Source of the DNA: CAZPQK01 sp964588695
GTDB lineage: Bacteria > Krumholzibacteriota > Krumholzibacteriia > WVZY01 > JAKEHA01
Assembly: GCA_964588695.1 (NCBI GenBank)
Contig: CAZPQK010000004.1
Location: forward strand, 1 to 64,000
Direction of reading: 5' to 3'
Length of the DNA stretch: 64,000 nucleotides
Shown here: one piece after another, positions 34,703 to 43,439 of the stretch
Position numbering within the stretch: position 1 is the first letter of the stretch
How the letters are laid out: the number at the start of each line of letters is the position of its first letter
The notes under the pieces: generated by a model
The model's input: the letters and a program-made list of their open reading frames with translations, nothing else
Databases searched by the model: none
Told to the model about the DNA's origin: nothing
Position numbers and translations under genes: made by a program

Positions 34703-35287
34703 CTAGCGGCCGTACCAGTACAGCCAGGAAACGGCGACCATGAACTGATCGGCGTCACTCACGATGCGGTACCACAGTTCGGCGGTGACGTCGGACTTTT
34801 CGTTGGCTTCGAAGCCCAAGCCGCCACCCAAATCAATACCGAATTCAGTATCGCTAGCCGAGCCGCCACCGCTGGAAAACGTCTGTCCACCAATCGTGGT
34901 TGTTTGCTCCGGCACGTCGGCATTTAGAAAGTGCAAACCGAGTCCGCCACCCGCAAAGATATTTAGCGAGCCTTCGGTCGGAAACATATACAGGGCCTGA
35001 ACCGCAATAGCGATGTCGCGGAAATCAACCGTCGACGAGGCGCCGAACCCCGAAAACTCGTAGCTGGACTGCCACCAATCGGCGGTCAGCCGAAGAGCCA
35101 CATCCGGTGTGATGTAACCGAGGTGGGACATAAGACCGATAAAAAACGCGGTGTCCAGGTTGTCCGGCGAGACGATACCGCCGCGAACTCCAGTACCCTT
35201 AAAGCCGATGTCGGCTTCGGCGTATGCCGCCGTAAACGAGAAGGCCATTGCGACCGTCAAAATCGAAACGAGAACCAGTCTCTTCAT
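34703..35287 (-). CDS. Outer-membrane beta-barrel protein, paralogue of 35447-36001
   Basis: This 194-residue exported protein has signal peptide MKRLVLVSILTVAMAFSFTAAYA and GGAGGG before the ATG. The mature start ADIGFKGTGVRGGIVSPDNLDTAFFIG resembles that of the next upstream gene (KVGLKAVGVEAGWVMPEDVDGQSI), and the strand pattern continues in parallel, so the two are diverged tandem duplicates. Eight alternating strands are predicted, with a long Ser/Gly-rich loop (TTTIGGQTFSSGGGSASD). The final aromatic-rich strand AVSWLYWYGR replaces the usual terminal Phe. The ligand is unknown. Confidence 0.8.
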   Translation of the reverse strand: MKRLVLVSILTVAMAFSFTAAYAEADIGFKGTGVRGGIVSPDNLDTAFFIGLMSHLGYITPDVALRLTADWWQSSYEFSGFGASSTVDFRDIAIAVQALYMFPTEGSLNIFAGGGLGLHFLNADVPEQTTTIGGQTFSSGGGSASDTEFGIDLGGGLGFEANEKSDVTAELWYRIVSDADQFMVAVSWLYWYGR

Positions 35288-35388
35288 CTGTCTACCCTCC
35301 GTGCAGTGAGTGGGACCGGGTCTCCGGCCGCCCCTAGTGAGTTTGATTGCTTACAGGTAGCGCAGCGGCGGTGGGAATTCAAGCAAAT

Positions 35389-35423
35389 AAAAAAGGCCCC
35401 GCGGTTACCCGCGAGGCCTTTTT
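35389..35423 (-). terminator. Rho-independent terminator after the OMP gene
   Basis: The A-run and GGCC (35389-35398), then CGCGG (35400-35404), pair with CCGCG (35409-35413) and GGCCTTTTT (35415-35423). There is a TTAC loop and one C.A mismatch. The minus-strand T-run supports termination leftward. Confidence 0.85.
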
Positions 35424-35446
35424 CCTCAGTGACTCTACGCGTTGAC

Positions 35447-36001
35447 CTAAAGGTTAAACGCGAGGCCGCCCTTAACAACGGTTTGGTTGTTACCGTCGAC
35501 GATGTTGTAGAGCGCCTGGCCAACGATGCTGAAGGTACCGTTCACGTTGAACTCGGCACCGCCACCAACGTGGTAGCCCATCTTGGTGTCGCTAGCGTCG
35601 CCGCTGAACAGCGGGTTGCTGCTGGTAAACTCTGCTTTGAGCATGTGCGCAGCCGCGCCAGCCGTAAGAAACGGGCTGAAAACCGGGCTCGGCACGAACG
35701 CCCACTTAAGCGCGCCGCCAAAGGACACGTCGGAAAAGTCAACGCTGCTGCCTTGACCGGCGTCCATGTTTTGCGACCAGAAGTTAACGAACGGGGAAAC
35801 GGTGAGACCGGTCATCGGCATACCGAAATCCAAGTACAGCCCGTAGCCGAAGGTACCGTCGATGCTTTGACCATCGACATCTTCCGGCATTACCCAACCC
35901 GCCTCCACACCAACAGCCTTCAAGCCAACTTTGGCTTCGGCCGGCGAAAACACAGTGGCAACCGCGCAAACGGCAACCAGCAAAACGAGAAGCTTCTTCA
36001 T
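35447..36001 (-). CDS. Outer-membrane beta-barrel protein, paralogue of 34703-35287
   Basis: This 184-residue exported protein has signal peptide MKKLLVLLVAVCAVATVFSPAEA and GGAGGTCA before the ATG at 36001. The longer upstream frame has no support. Strands such as GLTVSPFVNFWSQNMD, FGGALKWAFVPSPVFSPFLTAGAAAHML and MGYHVGGGAEFNVN end with KGGLAFNL. The N-terminal mature region matches its neighbour 34703-35287. Typical small FCB outer-membrane barrel; function unknown. It has its own upstream A/T-rich region. Confidence 0.85.
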   Translation of the reverse strand: MKKLLVLLVAVCAVATVFSPAEAKVGLKAVGVEAGWVMPEDVDGQSIDGTFGYGLYLDFGMPMTGLTVSPFVNFWSQNMDAGQGSSVDFSDVSFGGALKWAFVPSPVFSPFLTAGAAAHMLKAEFTSSNPLFSGDASDTKMGYHVGGGAEFNVNGTFSIVGQALYNIVDGNNQTVVKGGLAFNL

Positions 36002-36150
36002 TAGAATTGACCTCCAAATGGTGGTTTTGCTTCCCGACCTTCCCCGCCGCGGCGGCGAATGCCTGTTCATTTCGTACGATGGGAAGCGTTTGCCGGTTTG
36101 GTGCAAGGGCGGGGCCAGAAGGGCAGGTAATCCACCCCAAATAGCGGTAA

Positions 36151-36164
36151 TGTATTTTTATACA
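36151..36164. promoter_or_regulatory. A/T-rich inverted repeat upstream of the OMP gene
   Basis: TGTAT-TTTT-ATACA lies within a markedly A/T-rich patch (about 36148-36190) between the divergent OMP and mqnL genes. It could hold a promoter or operator for the OMP. The rest of the 36002-36301 gap shows nothing else. Confidence 0.35.
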
Positions 36165-36301
36165 ATCACTTACAACGATTTAGATTTGCACGAACTGGCG
36201 ATCATCACGTGTCTGAGACCGTCGCGAACCGCACTGGCGGCGAACGGTTGCTGACCACCCAGCCGGCACCAGCCGGAACTAGCCAAGCACGCGGCATTTA
36301 G

Positions 36302-36330
36302 TGGAAACCTGCCGGGTTCGTGGGTATCTT
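36302..36330 (+). promoter_or_regulatory. Promoter TGGAAA-17-TATCTT of a probably leaderless mqnL
   Basis: The -10 TATCTT (36325-36330) ends 6 bases before the ATG at 36337. A fair -35, TGGAAA (36302-36307), lies 17 bp upstream. There is no Shine-Dalgarno in the interval. Confidence 0.45.
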
Positions 36331-36336
36331 CGGGCG

Positions 36337-38169
36337 ATGGCATTCACCGACCTCCGCAGTTTTCTTGCCCACCTCGAAGCCAAAGGTGACCTTGTGCGCG
36401 TTCGCGCCGAAGTCGACCCGGTTTACGAGCTAAACGAGATCGCGCAGCGCACCGTTCGCGAACGCGGACCCGCACTGCTGTTTGAGAACGTTAAAGGTTC
36501 GCCCTTTCCGTTAGCCATTAACTTTCTCGCGACCTTCGAACGCATTACCGACGCCATCGGAATGGAACCGGAGGCGCTGGGGGAAAAACTTCTGGGGTTT
36601 GCGAAAGAACTCAACCCACCAAAGCCGGGGAAAATTTGGGGAACACGCGACTTCTGGCCGCGGTTGATTGCGTTTCGGCCGCGCCGCGCCTTTAGTGCGC
36701 CGTGCCACGATATCGTCGACCACAACCCCGACTTGCTGTCATTGCCGATGCTAAAAACGTGGCCGCAAGACGGCGGTTCGTTTGTCACCTTTCCGCTCGT
36801 GTTTACGCGACACCCCGTCGACGGCAAAAGCAACGTGGGCATCTATCGGATGCAGCGTTTCGATCGCACGACGACAGGAATGCATTGGCAGATTCAAAAA
36901 GGCGGTGGTTTTCACTATCACGAAGCAGAAAAGCGCGGGCACGCGTTGCCGGTTGCGGTGGTGCTGGGTGCCGATCCTGCGTTGATGCTTGCCGGTATCT
37001 TTCCTTTGCCCGAAGGGTTCGAAGAGATTGCGTTTGCCGGAATTCTGCGGGCCAAAGCAACCACGCTTACCCCGACCAAAACGCTACCGATTGAAGTGCC
37101 CGCCAACGCAGAGTTCGTCTTGGAGGGCGAAGTTCCGCCGTACGAACGTCGCCTGGAAGGCCCGTTTGGCGACCACTTTGGTCACTACTGTGACGCTGCG
37201 GACTTTCCCGTATTTAATGTGCGCACCATCACGCGCCGCCATGGCGCTATCTATCCTGCGGCCGTAGTAGGGAAGCCTCCGCAAGAAGACCGCTATATGG
37301 GCGACGGTTCGCAGATGATCATGGGACCGCTGATTAAACTCATCCGACCGGAAGTTCGTGACGTGTGGGCGTACTACGAAAGTGGTTTTCACAACTTGCT
37401 GGTGGTGTCGATGGAAGCGCGCTACGTGCGCGAACCCATCCGCACGGCGATGGGGATTCTAGGGGAAGGTCAGTTGGGGCTTTCGAAGGTGGTTGTAATG
37501 GTCGACGCCGACGTCGACGCACGATCGTTCCCCGCCGTGCTGGACGCTCTGCGCGACAACTTTGATCCTCGCGAAGACTTCATGCTGATTTCGAAAGCGC
37601 CCCTAGACACGCTGGATTTTACCAGCTTCAAGATGCACCTGGGCAGCCGCATGGTGTTAAACGCGACGCGCGGCCGCGAACAGTATAGCGGCGGAACGCC
37701 GTTGCGCGACCTGAACGAAAACGCTGTTACGGGAGAGCGCCATCCACCGACTGGTCGACTCGGCTTTGACCCGCTACGCGTGCACGACGCTATCGACGAT
37801 TTTCGCTGGTGGAACGACTGCCTGCTAACCGTACGAGTCAACCGCATTGAAGCTGGCTTGGGTGCGGCGGTTCGGGACGCGCTGTTACAGGTGCCCGAGC
37901 TTAAAGGCGTGCGGATGGTCGCCGTGGTCAGCCCCGATGTGAATTTGCAAGATGACGTCGAACACATCTGGGGAATCTTCACGCGCTTCGATCCCGCGCG
38001 CGATGTTAACTTTCCCGACGTCTCGATGACCGGTGTACAACCCAACTACGCAGGCACCCTCGGCATCGACGCTACCTGGAAGCCAGGTTATCCCGATCCC
38101 GTGGAAATGCCCGACGAGATCGTCAGGCAAGTGGATCGACGTTGGCGCGAGTTTTTTCCAAGGGGATAG
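36337..38169 (+). CDS. mqnL: UbiD-family menaquinone decarboxylase (MqnL-like)
   Basis: This 610-residue prenyl-FMN-dependent decarboxylase is of the long (about 600 residue) type found in epsilonproteobacterial futalosine pathways, rather than the about 490 residue UbiD of ubiquinone synthesis. Family motifs are FTDLRSFLAHLEAKGDL at the N-terminus, NVGIYRMQ, HWQIQKGGGFHYHEAE and the active-site region LEGEVPPYERRLEGPFGDHFGHY, followed by RTITRR. In the pathway it removes the carboxylate from the prenylated dihydroxynaphthoate. Its cofactor should come from MqnM (33972). The ATG 36337 was chosen over an upstream GTG because of homology and the -10 box 6 bases before it; no ribosome binding site is present. 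Confidence 0.88.
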   Translation: MAFTDLRSFLAHLEAKGDLVRVRAEVDPVYELNEIAQRTVRERGPALLFENVKGSPFPLAINFLATFERITDAIGMEPEALGEKLLGFAKELNPPKPGKIWGTRDFWPRLIAFRPRRAFSAPCHDIVDHNPDLLSLPMLKTWPQDGGSFVTFPLVFTRHPVDGKSNVGIYRMQRFDRTTTGMHWQIQKGGGFHYHEAEKRGHALPVAVVLGADPALMLAGIFPLPEGFEEIAFAGILRAKATTLTPTKTLPIEVPANAEFVLEGEVPPYERRLEGPFGDHFGHYCDAADFPVFNVRTITRRHGAIYPAAVVGKPPQEDRYMGDGSQMIMGPLIKLIRPEVRDVWAYYESGFHNLLVVSMEARYVREPIRTAMGILGEGQLGLSKVVVMVDADVDARSFPAVLDALRDNFDPREDFMLISKAPLDTLDFTSFKMHLGSRMVLNATRGREQYSGGTPLRDLNENAVTGERHPPTGRLGFDPLRVHDAIDDFRWWNDCLLTVRVNRIEAGLGAAVRDALLQVPELKGVRMVAVVSPDVNLQDDVEHIWGIFTRFDPARDVNFPDVSMTGVQPNYAGTLGIDATWKPGYPDPVEMPDEIVRQVDRRWREFFPRG

Positions 38170-38324
38170 CACCGCGCTTCATCCGCTGCGAATGTGGCCC
38201 GGTGCACCCACTTGTCCCATCTGTCTGTGTCGTATAAGATTACACACGTAATTGGGAGTTGTGTTCGTCCACTTGCGTCCGATCGTTCCCGACCACTTCC
38301 GGATGTTCCCCACGGAGTTCCTGT

Positions 38325-40370
38325 TTGCGCACACCCATTATTTCCGGCTGGCAGTTTCTTGGCCTGGTCGCCGCCGTTCTCGCGGTGGCCTGGCTTGCAC
38401 CGACGCCATGGCTAAACGCACCATTTGGATGGGCGCTTTTCATGGTCCTGCCCGGCCTTGCGCTGCACCGCGCCGTCACTCATCACCCCAAACCGTTTGA
38501 GGCAATGGCCAGCGCGCTGGTTGTCTCTCCGATTCTGGTGGCGTCGGTTGCTGCGCTGGTAATGTCGTTGGGAGGATCCGCGTTACAAACCGCCTTTACG
38601 CTGACTGCGCTCGTCGCCATGCTGTGCGCAGTCGTTGCCTCCAAGCCCACCAACTTTGTCGCGATTGATCGCCGCCACGTCGTGCACGTGGCATTCGCTG
38701 CGTTATCGTTGGCATTTCTCACCGGTTTTCTTCCCATGACCGAAGAATGGTGGCGCATTCGCAGCGACGCATGGTTCCACCTGGCGGTTGTGGAGCAGTT
38801 GAGCACGTACGGCGTGCCGCCCGAAGACCCCTACTTTCTGGGATTCCCGTTGCAGTACATGTGGTACTACCACGTGTTGGTAGCCACCGTTATGCAGATT
38901 ACCCACCTGCCTCCAGAATGGGTAATGGCACTAATCAACATTCAAGTGGTCGCCGGGTTAGTAGTAGCGGTGTATTGCTGGGCGGGTGTCTATCAAGCCC
39001 GGCATAGCAAGCGACTGGCGTCGGCACTGATGGTCCCGCTTGGGTTTAACGGCCTGTTTTATGCGTTTCTCCCGGTAAAAGTCGCGCGTGGGTTGGTGGG
39101 GGAAGTGCGCGGATGGCACGCAGTGCAAGAGCAGTTCAACCTGGATCCGTTCAACTATTCCAACGTTAGCCAATTGCTCACGATTCATTACAACGCCGAC
39201 TTTCTGTTGGATAAATACATGGTAGCAACGGCGTTTTCGGTAGGGCTCGCGTGCCTCGCGTTGGGTTGGTACGCCGCCTGCGAGTTTATGTCATCGCGAA
39301 GAGTGCCGGCACTGGTGGTCTTGTTTTTTAGCCTGGTCGGTATGATTGGATTCCATAGCGTCGTTGGCTTTGTGATGTTGGTGGGGATCTTTGCCGGCGT
39401 TGGCCTTACCTGGTTGCTGCGCGTCAGCAATGGCTTTTCTACCAGCAGCATGATCGCGATTCTGGGAACCGCGCTGGCGGCTTTCTTGGCGATGTTGCCC
39501 TACGTGTACAGTTTGATGCACGCAAAAGAAAGCGACCACGTCGTACCGGTCAGTTTTTCCCTGAACAAAACCATCGGTTTCGCAATTAGCTGTGCACTGG
39601 TCGTTGTGCTGGCCTGGTTTCAACGAAAACGCCTGAACCGCAACAACCCGGCCCACCAGTTTCTGCTTTTCGGCTGGATAGCGGTCGCTGTTTTCTGCCT
39701 GGGCATTCATCTTCCCGGCCCCAACACCTACGACAAGTTAGGGCTGTTTGTGTACTTTCCCATCGCGCTGGTTGCCGGGTGGACGATGATCGACTGGGCC
39801 GAAAGGTTCCGGCATCCTACCCGCTCGGCGTGGTTACTGGGCGCATTGTTTTTTCTGCCGGTCAATGGGCTGGCGTTTGCAGGTGCTTTTAATACACCCG
39901 GCGAAGTCATTGTTACCGACGCCGAAAAGCGTGTCGCCGAATGGGTTCGAAGCAACACCTCACGCGATGCGGTTTTCATCGATGACCATGACATCATTTT
40001 TTTACTGGTGGAAGGGCCGCGACGTTACCTTTGGGGGCGACGAGCCTATGCCGATCAGTGGGGATATGATTCGTTAGAAGTGGCGCGGCGCTACCACACC
40101 CGCAACACCTTGTTCAACGCCGAGCCTATGGATGCGACGACACTGGAAGTTCTGGGCGACGTGGAACAACCCCTTTACATCATCTTCCGCAAAGGCGATT
40201 ACCCCACTCCGGTCAACGCCGAGCGATTTCCGCAGCTTTTCAAACGGGTCCACTCCACTGGCGAAATCGACGTGTTTCAGGTCGATACCGCTGCGTGCGC
40301 GCGAACCGCAGAGAGCGGCGCGTTTGCCTTTGTCCCCAAGGAAGAGCTTCTGCGCGAATCGGACCTTTAG
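38325..40370 (+). CDS. Polytopic membrane protein, possible lipid-linked glycosyltransferase (GT-C-like)
   Basis: This 681-residue inner-membrane protein has about 13 hydrophobic helices. The start is TTG at 38325, with GGAG 7 bases upstream (38314-38317) and the first TM right after it; upstream codons in frame are hydrophilic and unsupported. The first loop after TM4-5 contains RSDAWFHLAVVEQLSTYGVPPEDPYFLGFPLQYMWYYHV. The acidic D-x-W-F-H ... P-P-E-D-P-Y arrangement resembles GT-C enzymes and DUF2298/oligosaccharyltransferase-like proteins. A soluble C-terminal domain (about 545-681, VAEWVRSNTSRDAVFIDDHD) is typical of such proteins. A glycosyltransferase of the NDP-sugar-independent type follows downstream, supporting envelope glycan work. 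Exact family uncertain. Confidence 0.65.
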   Translation: MRTPIISGWQFLGLVAAVLAVAWLAPTPWLNAPFGWALFMVLPGLALHRAVTHHPKPFEAMASALVVSPILVASVAALVMSLGGSALQTAFTLTALVAMLCAVVASKPTNFVAIDRRHVVHVAFAALSLAFLTGFLPMTEEWWRIRSDAWFHLAVVEQLSTYGVPPEDPYFLGFPLQYMWYYHVLVATVMQITHLPPEWVMALINIQVVAGLVVAVYCWAGVYQARHSKRLASALMVPLGFNGLFYAFLPVKVARGLVGEVRGWHAVQEQFNLDPFNYSNVSQLLTIHYNADFLLDKYMVATAFSVGLACLALGWYAACEFMSSRRVPALVVLFFSLVGMIGFHSVVGFVMLVGIFAGVGLTWLLRVSNGFSTSSMIAILGTALAAFLAMLPYVYSLMHAKESDHVVPVSFSLNKTIGFAISCALVVVLAWFQRKRLNRNNPAHQFLLFGWIAVAVFCLGIHLPGPNTYDKLGLFVYFPIALVAGWTMIDWAERFRHPTRSAWLLGALFFLPVNGLAFAGAFNTPGEVIVTDAEKRVAEWVRSNTSRDAVFIDDHDIIFLLVEGPRRYLWGRRAYADQWGYDSLEVARRYHTRNTLFNAEPMDATTLEVLGDVEQPLYIIFRKGDYPTPVNAERFPQLFKRVHSTGEIDVFQVDTAACARTAESGAFAFVPKEELLRESDL

Positions 40371-40487
40371 CCGTTATCCCGGCGCCGGTACCCCCTGCCT
40401 AAACCCTTTTGCCAGGATTGCGGACTTGGTACAATAGCCCGCGAGTGCCGCCGCGGGCGACTGGTTCTACATGGGATTGATCCAAGT

Positions 40488-41567
40488 ATGGCCACCATTT
40501 TTTACAGTTTGTGCGGAGAGGGTCGTGGGCATGCAACGCGCGTTCACGCCATTGTCGAACGGTTGCGAATGCAGCACCGCGTCGTCATCTTCGCCCCCGA
40601 ACAGGCTCACGACTACTTTACCGCCAACCGCATGGAAGGCGTCGAAGTACGCCGTGTGGCCGGACTGCGCTTTCAATACGACCGCTTTAATCGAGTGCAT
40701 ATTCGACGCACCGGATCCGCGTTCATGCGCTACCTGTTTGGATTTCCGCGCATCATTCGCGGCCTGGCTCGGCAAATAGAACGCGACGCCCCCGACCTGA
40801 TCGTCACCGACCTGGAGCCCGCCCTTCCCCGCGCGGCCGAACGTGTCGGCGTCCCCTTTGTGGCCTGCGACCATCAAAGCGTTTTTGGCGTCACCGACCC
40901 CCGCGCGTTTCCGGTAGACGTCCGCGGTCACGCGCTTTTTATTGCGAGCTTTGTACGGGCCCACTACACCAGCCAGGAACACACCATTTCGTCATCGTTC
41001 TACTTTCCGGAATCGAAAGTACGCGACAACGTTACCCGGGTAGGTTCGATCCTACGCGACACGGTTATCCAGCACGAGACCTGCGACGACGGACACCTGT
41101 TGGTTTACGCGCGACGCGGAGTATCGACGTCTCTGCGCAGAGCCCTTCGACAGGTTGACATTCCGGTGAAGCTCTACGGAATGGGGAAACGTTCCCGCGA
41201 TCGCAACATTGAGTATCGCAACACCAACGTGGACGGGTTCATTGATGACCTGTCTTCGGCACACGCGGTTGTTTCGTCGGCGGGCAATCAATTGCTCAGC
41301 GAAGCAACTTATTTTGGAAAACCGGTCATGGCGCTACCCGAAGTGGGTCAGCACGAACAAAAGATGAACGCGTGGCTTCTAGAGCACGCACAGGTAGGCG
41401 TGTCGGCCGAGGACATTAAAGTGTCGCGCGACGACCTGGTCGCATTTCTAGACAACCACAGCAAGTTTAAAGAAGGCCTTAGAAACATCCCGCCACCCGG
41501 CGTTGAAGATGTGGTGACGACGATTAACCGCCGCTTGCAAGCGCACGGCGTAGGAATGGTTGCGTAA
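40488..41567 (+). CDS. GT28-like glycosyltransferase (MJ1255/Glyco_trans_1_3 type)
   Basis: This 359-residue GT-B glycosyltransferase has the N-terminal MurG-like loop FYSLCGEGRGHATRVHAIVE (residues 5-24). The C-terminal nucleotide-sugar site appears as VDGFIDDLSSAHAVVSSAGNQLLSEATYFGKPVMALPEVGQHEQKMNA (about 248-296), the S-A-G-x-x-x-x-x-E-A and Q-x-E-Q pattern of GT28. It probably transfers a sugar to a lipid or protein acceptor at the cytoplasmic face. No good ribosome binding site is present. A -10-like TACAAT (40430-40435) lies 52 bp upstream. The stop codon abuts the ATG of the monohaem lipoprotein (TAAATG), so the next genes are co-transcribed. Confidence 0.8.
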   Translation: MATIFYSLCGEGRGHATRVHAIVERLRMQHRVVIFAPEQAHDYFTANRMEGVEVRRVAGLRFQYDRFNRVHIRRTGSAFMRYLFGFPRIIRGLARQIERDAPDLIVTDLEPALPRAAERVGVPFVACDHQSVFGVTDPRAFPVDVRGHALFIASFVRAHYTSQEHTISSSFYFPESKVRDNVTRVGSILRDTVIQHETCDDGHLLVYARRGVSTSLRRALRQVDIPVKLYGMGKRSRDRNIEYRNTNVDGFIDDLSSAHAVVSSAGNQLLSEATYFGKPVMALPEVGQHEQKMNAWLLEHAQVGVSAEDIKVSRDDLVAFLDNHSKFKEGLRNIPPPGVEDVVTTINRRLQAHGVGMVA

Positions 41568-41921
41568 ATGAAACGACTGCTGCTTGTTCTGTTACTAATG
41601 AGTATCGCCGGCTGTACGTCGGGCGAAGACACGCTGGTCAAAGTCGACCCCGACGCCGTCGCCGAAGTGCCTTCATGGTCGGAGTTCTACAACGTTATTC
41701 AACGCGAATGCGCACCGTGCCACGACGGCGCTGTCGAACCCGAGTTGGTTGATTGCGACGACATTATCGACGAGTTGGGAGCAATCACCGACCAGGTTCT
41801 GGTAAAGAACACCATGCCGCCGGGCGCGTGGCCACGGCTGACTAGCGAAGAAAAGTTGATCATTACACGCTATAACAACAACTACCTTACTGACGTATCG
41901 GTGCCACCATGCGAAGACTAA
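41568..41921 (+). CDS. Monohaem c-type cytochrome lipoprotein
   Basis: This 117-residue protein has an N-terminal lipobox (LLMSIAGC, Cys16), so it is a lipoprotein. CAPCH gives one covalent c-haem site in the context FYNVIQRECAPCHDG, and MPPGAW supplies a Met suitable as the distal ligand. These are the marks of small single-haem carriers. The gene starts directly after the glycosyltransferase stop and its last 13 bp overlap the start of the dihaem/beta-barrel gene, so the two haem proteins are co-translated. It is probably an electron carrier at the periplasmic side of the outer membrane; the partner is inferred. Confidence 0.85.
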   Translation: MKRLLLVLLLMSIAGCTSGEDTLVKVDPDAVAEVPSWSEFYNVIQRECAPCHDGAVEPELVDCDDIIDELGAITDQVLVKNTMPPGAWPRLTSEEKLIITRYNNNYLTDVSVPPCED

Positions 41922-43330
41922 TAACTGCGTTGGTAATCACCGGCTTTATTGCGCTTATGGCGGCAATGTTTCAGGCCGCAGTTAGCACTCCTATGTACTC
42001 CGCTCGAGCCGGGCGTACGTGCGACAACTGCCACGTAACGCCCAACAACTGGATTAACCCGGAACTGGCGAAGCGTAAATGCACGCTGAGTTGCCAGGGG
42101 TGTCACGTCGACCCCGCCGGCGGGGGCATGCGAACGGTGTCGGGGCGCTTTTTCGGCCGGGCCACTCTGCCCATGGACGCAACCAGCCCAAGACCGACGA
42201 TGGATTGGGACCGCGGATTCGGCGGTCGCCGCGCCGACAAGCGAACCAGCTACAGTAGCGACCTGCCCGAAGGGCCGTATCAGTTCAGCGAACTCGGTGA
42301 GTTCCACAAAGACGTGAACGATCGCTGGGCGTGGGGTAAACCTTCCGGCGGTGACACCGAGTTTCAGTTTTTCAACGGCCGCTACGATCAGCTCAACGCC
42401 AACCCAATGCTGCGCCTGGGTTACGACGTGCGTCTGGCCACGCTGCTGGCCGGAACCGCGCTTACGTTCCCAATGCAGGTTGACGTTCCCGTGTTGTTCG
42501 CGCCTTGGAAGCATCTTTCGTTGTTCGTGAACTCGGGGTTTCGCGGACGCAGCAGCGGGTACTCGGCAACGTTCGACGACCAGCGGCGTGCGTACTTTCG
42601 CGAAGCGTTTGTTCTGGCCCACAAGCTACCGTACATGGGCTACGTCAAGGCCGGGCGTTTTGTGCCTTCGTTTGGCCTGCGCCTGGACGACCACACTTCC
42701 GCAATTCGTCGTCAGTTTGAACTCGACGGAGCGCTCGCCGAATCGCGGGTCAGCGGCGTCGAAATTGGGATCAATCCCAACTACCCATTTCTAATGGCGA
42801 GTTACTTTACCAGTGTCGCGCGGTCGCGCGAGCCCGAACAGTTCGACATATTTGACGCCGACGAGGGAACCGGGTTTGCGGTAAACGGGGGTTGGCGTGC
42901 TGAAGGATGGTCGCTGGCTGGTAGTATGTTGATGCGCGATCGCCCGCTCAACGAGGGCGGCGATGCTACGGTCTACGGCGTCTACGGTGCAATTAACCCG
43001 TGGCACTACTGGCGGAGTTTGCCGATTACCTATCAGTTCGAAGTGGACTTTGGCAGCTTTACACGCGCCAGCGGGTTGGAGTCGGAAAACTGGGCCGGGT
43101 ATCATGAAATTGATTATCTTTGGCGTAACGGCTTGAACCTTCTGGTCGCGTATGACTGGGCGGATCCAGATCGCGAAGTAATTGATGACGAGTGGGCCCG
43201 CATTCAGTTCGGGGCACAGTTTACCCCCCGACCCGGAATCACGCTCGACTGGCGGGTGCGCAGCCTGATGCCAAGCAGCGGCGAAGGTGCCGACGCCGAT
43301 TTGTTTCTGCAGTTGCACCTGTACAACTAG
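41909..43330 (+). CDS. Dihaem c-type cytochrome fused to an outer-membrane beta-barrel
   Basis: This 473-residue exported protein has an N-terminal signal (MRRLITALVITGFIALMAAMFQAA). The mature start holds two c-haem motifs, CDNCH (38-42) and CQGCH (62-66), with an extra Cys58. From about residue 85 the chain is a barrel: alternating amphipathic strands with aromatic girdles (PMLRLGYDVRLATLLAGTALTFP, PYMGYVKAGRFVPSFGLRL, FAVNGGWRAEGWSLAGSML, and terminal ADLFLQLHLYN). It would be a single-chain version of the porin-cytochrome conduits of metal reducers, which use a separate barrel and cytochrome. The barrel size (about 16-18 strands) is an estimate. It overlaps the monohaem lipoprotein gene by 13 bp. 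Transfer of electrons across the outer membrane is an inference. Confidence 0.75.
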   Translation: MRRLITALVITGFIALMAAMFQAAVSTPMYSARAGRTCDNCHVTPNNWINPELAKRKCTLSCQGCHVDPAGGGMRTVSGRFFGRATLPMDATSPRPTMDWDRGFGGRRADKRTSYSSDLPEGPYQFSELGEFHKDVNDRWAWGKPSGGDTEFQFFNGRYDQLNANPMLRLGYDVRLATLLAGTALTFPMQVDVPVLFAPWKHLSLFVNSGFRGRSSGYSATFDDQRRAYFREAFVLAHKLPYMGYVKAGRFVPSFGLRLDDHTSAIRRQFELDGALAESRVSGVEIGINPNYPFLMASYFTSVARSREPEQFDIFDADEGTGFAVNGGWRAEGWSLAGSMLMRDRPLNEGGDATVYGVYGAINPWHYWRSLPITYQFEVDFGSFTRASGLESENWAGYHEIDYLWRNGLNLLVAYDWADPDREVIDDEWARIQFGAQFTPRPGITLDWRVRSLMPSSGEGADADLFLQLHLYN

Positions 43331-43439
43331 GCTGGCCAGCGCACTTAGTGCGGGTCACACATCGTCCGAGGACACGTAGTTATTGCGACAGCGGCATCGG
43401 GCCGCTTGGGGACGACCCCGGACGCAAGGAGAATTCATC

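Noticed and set aside
35123..36004. 293-codon plus-strand frame across the two OMP genes
   Set aside because: Runs antisense through two genes with signal peptides, Shine-Dalgarno sequences and a terminator.
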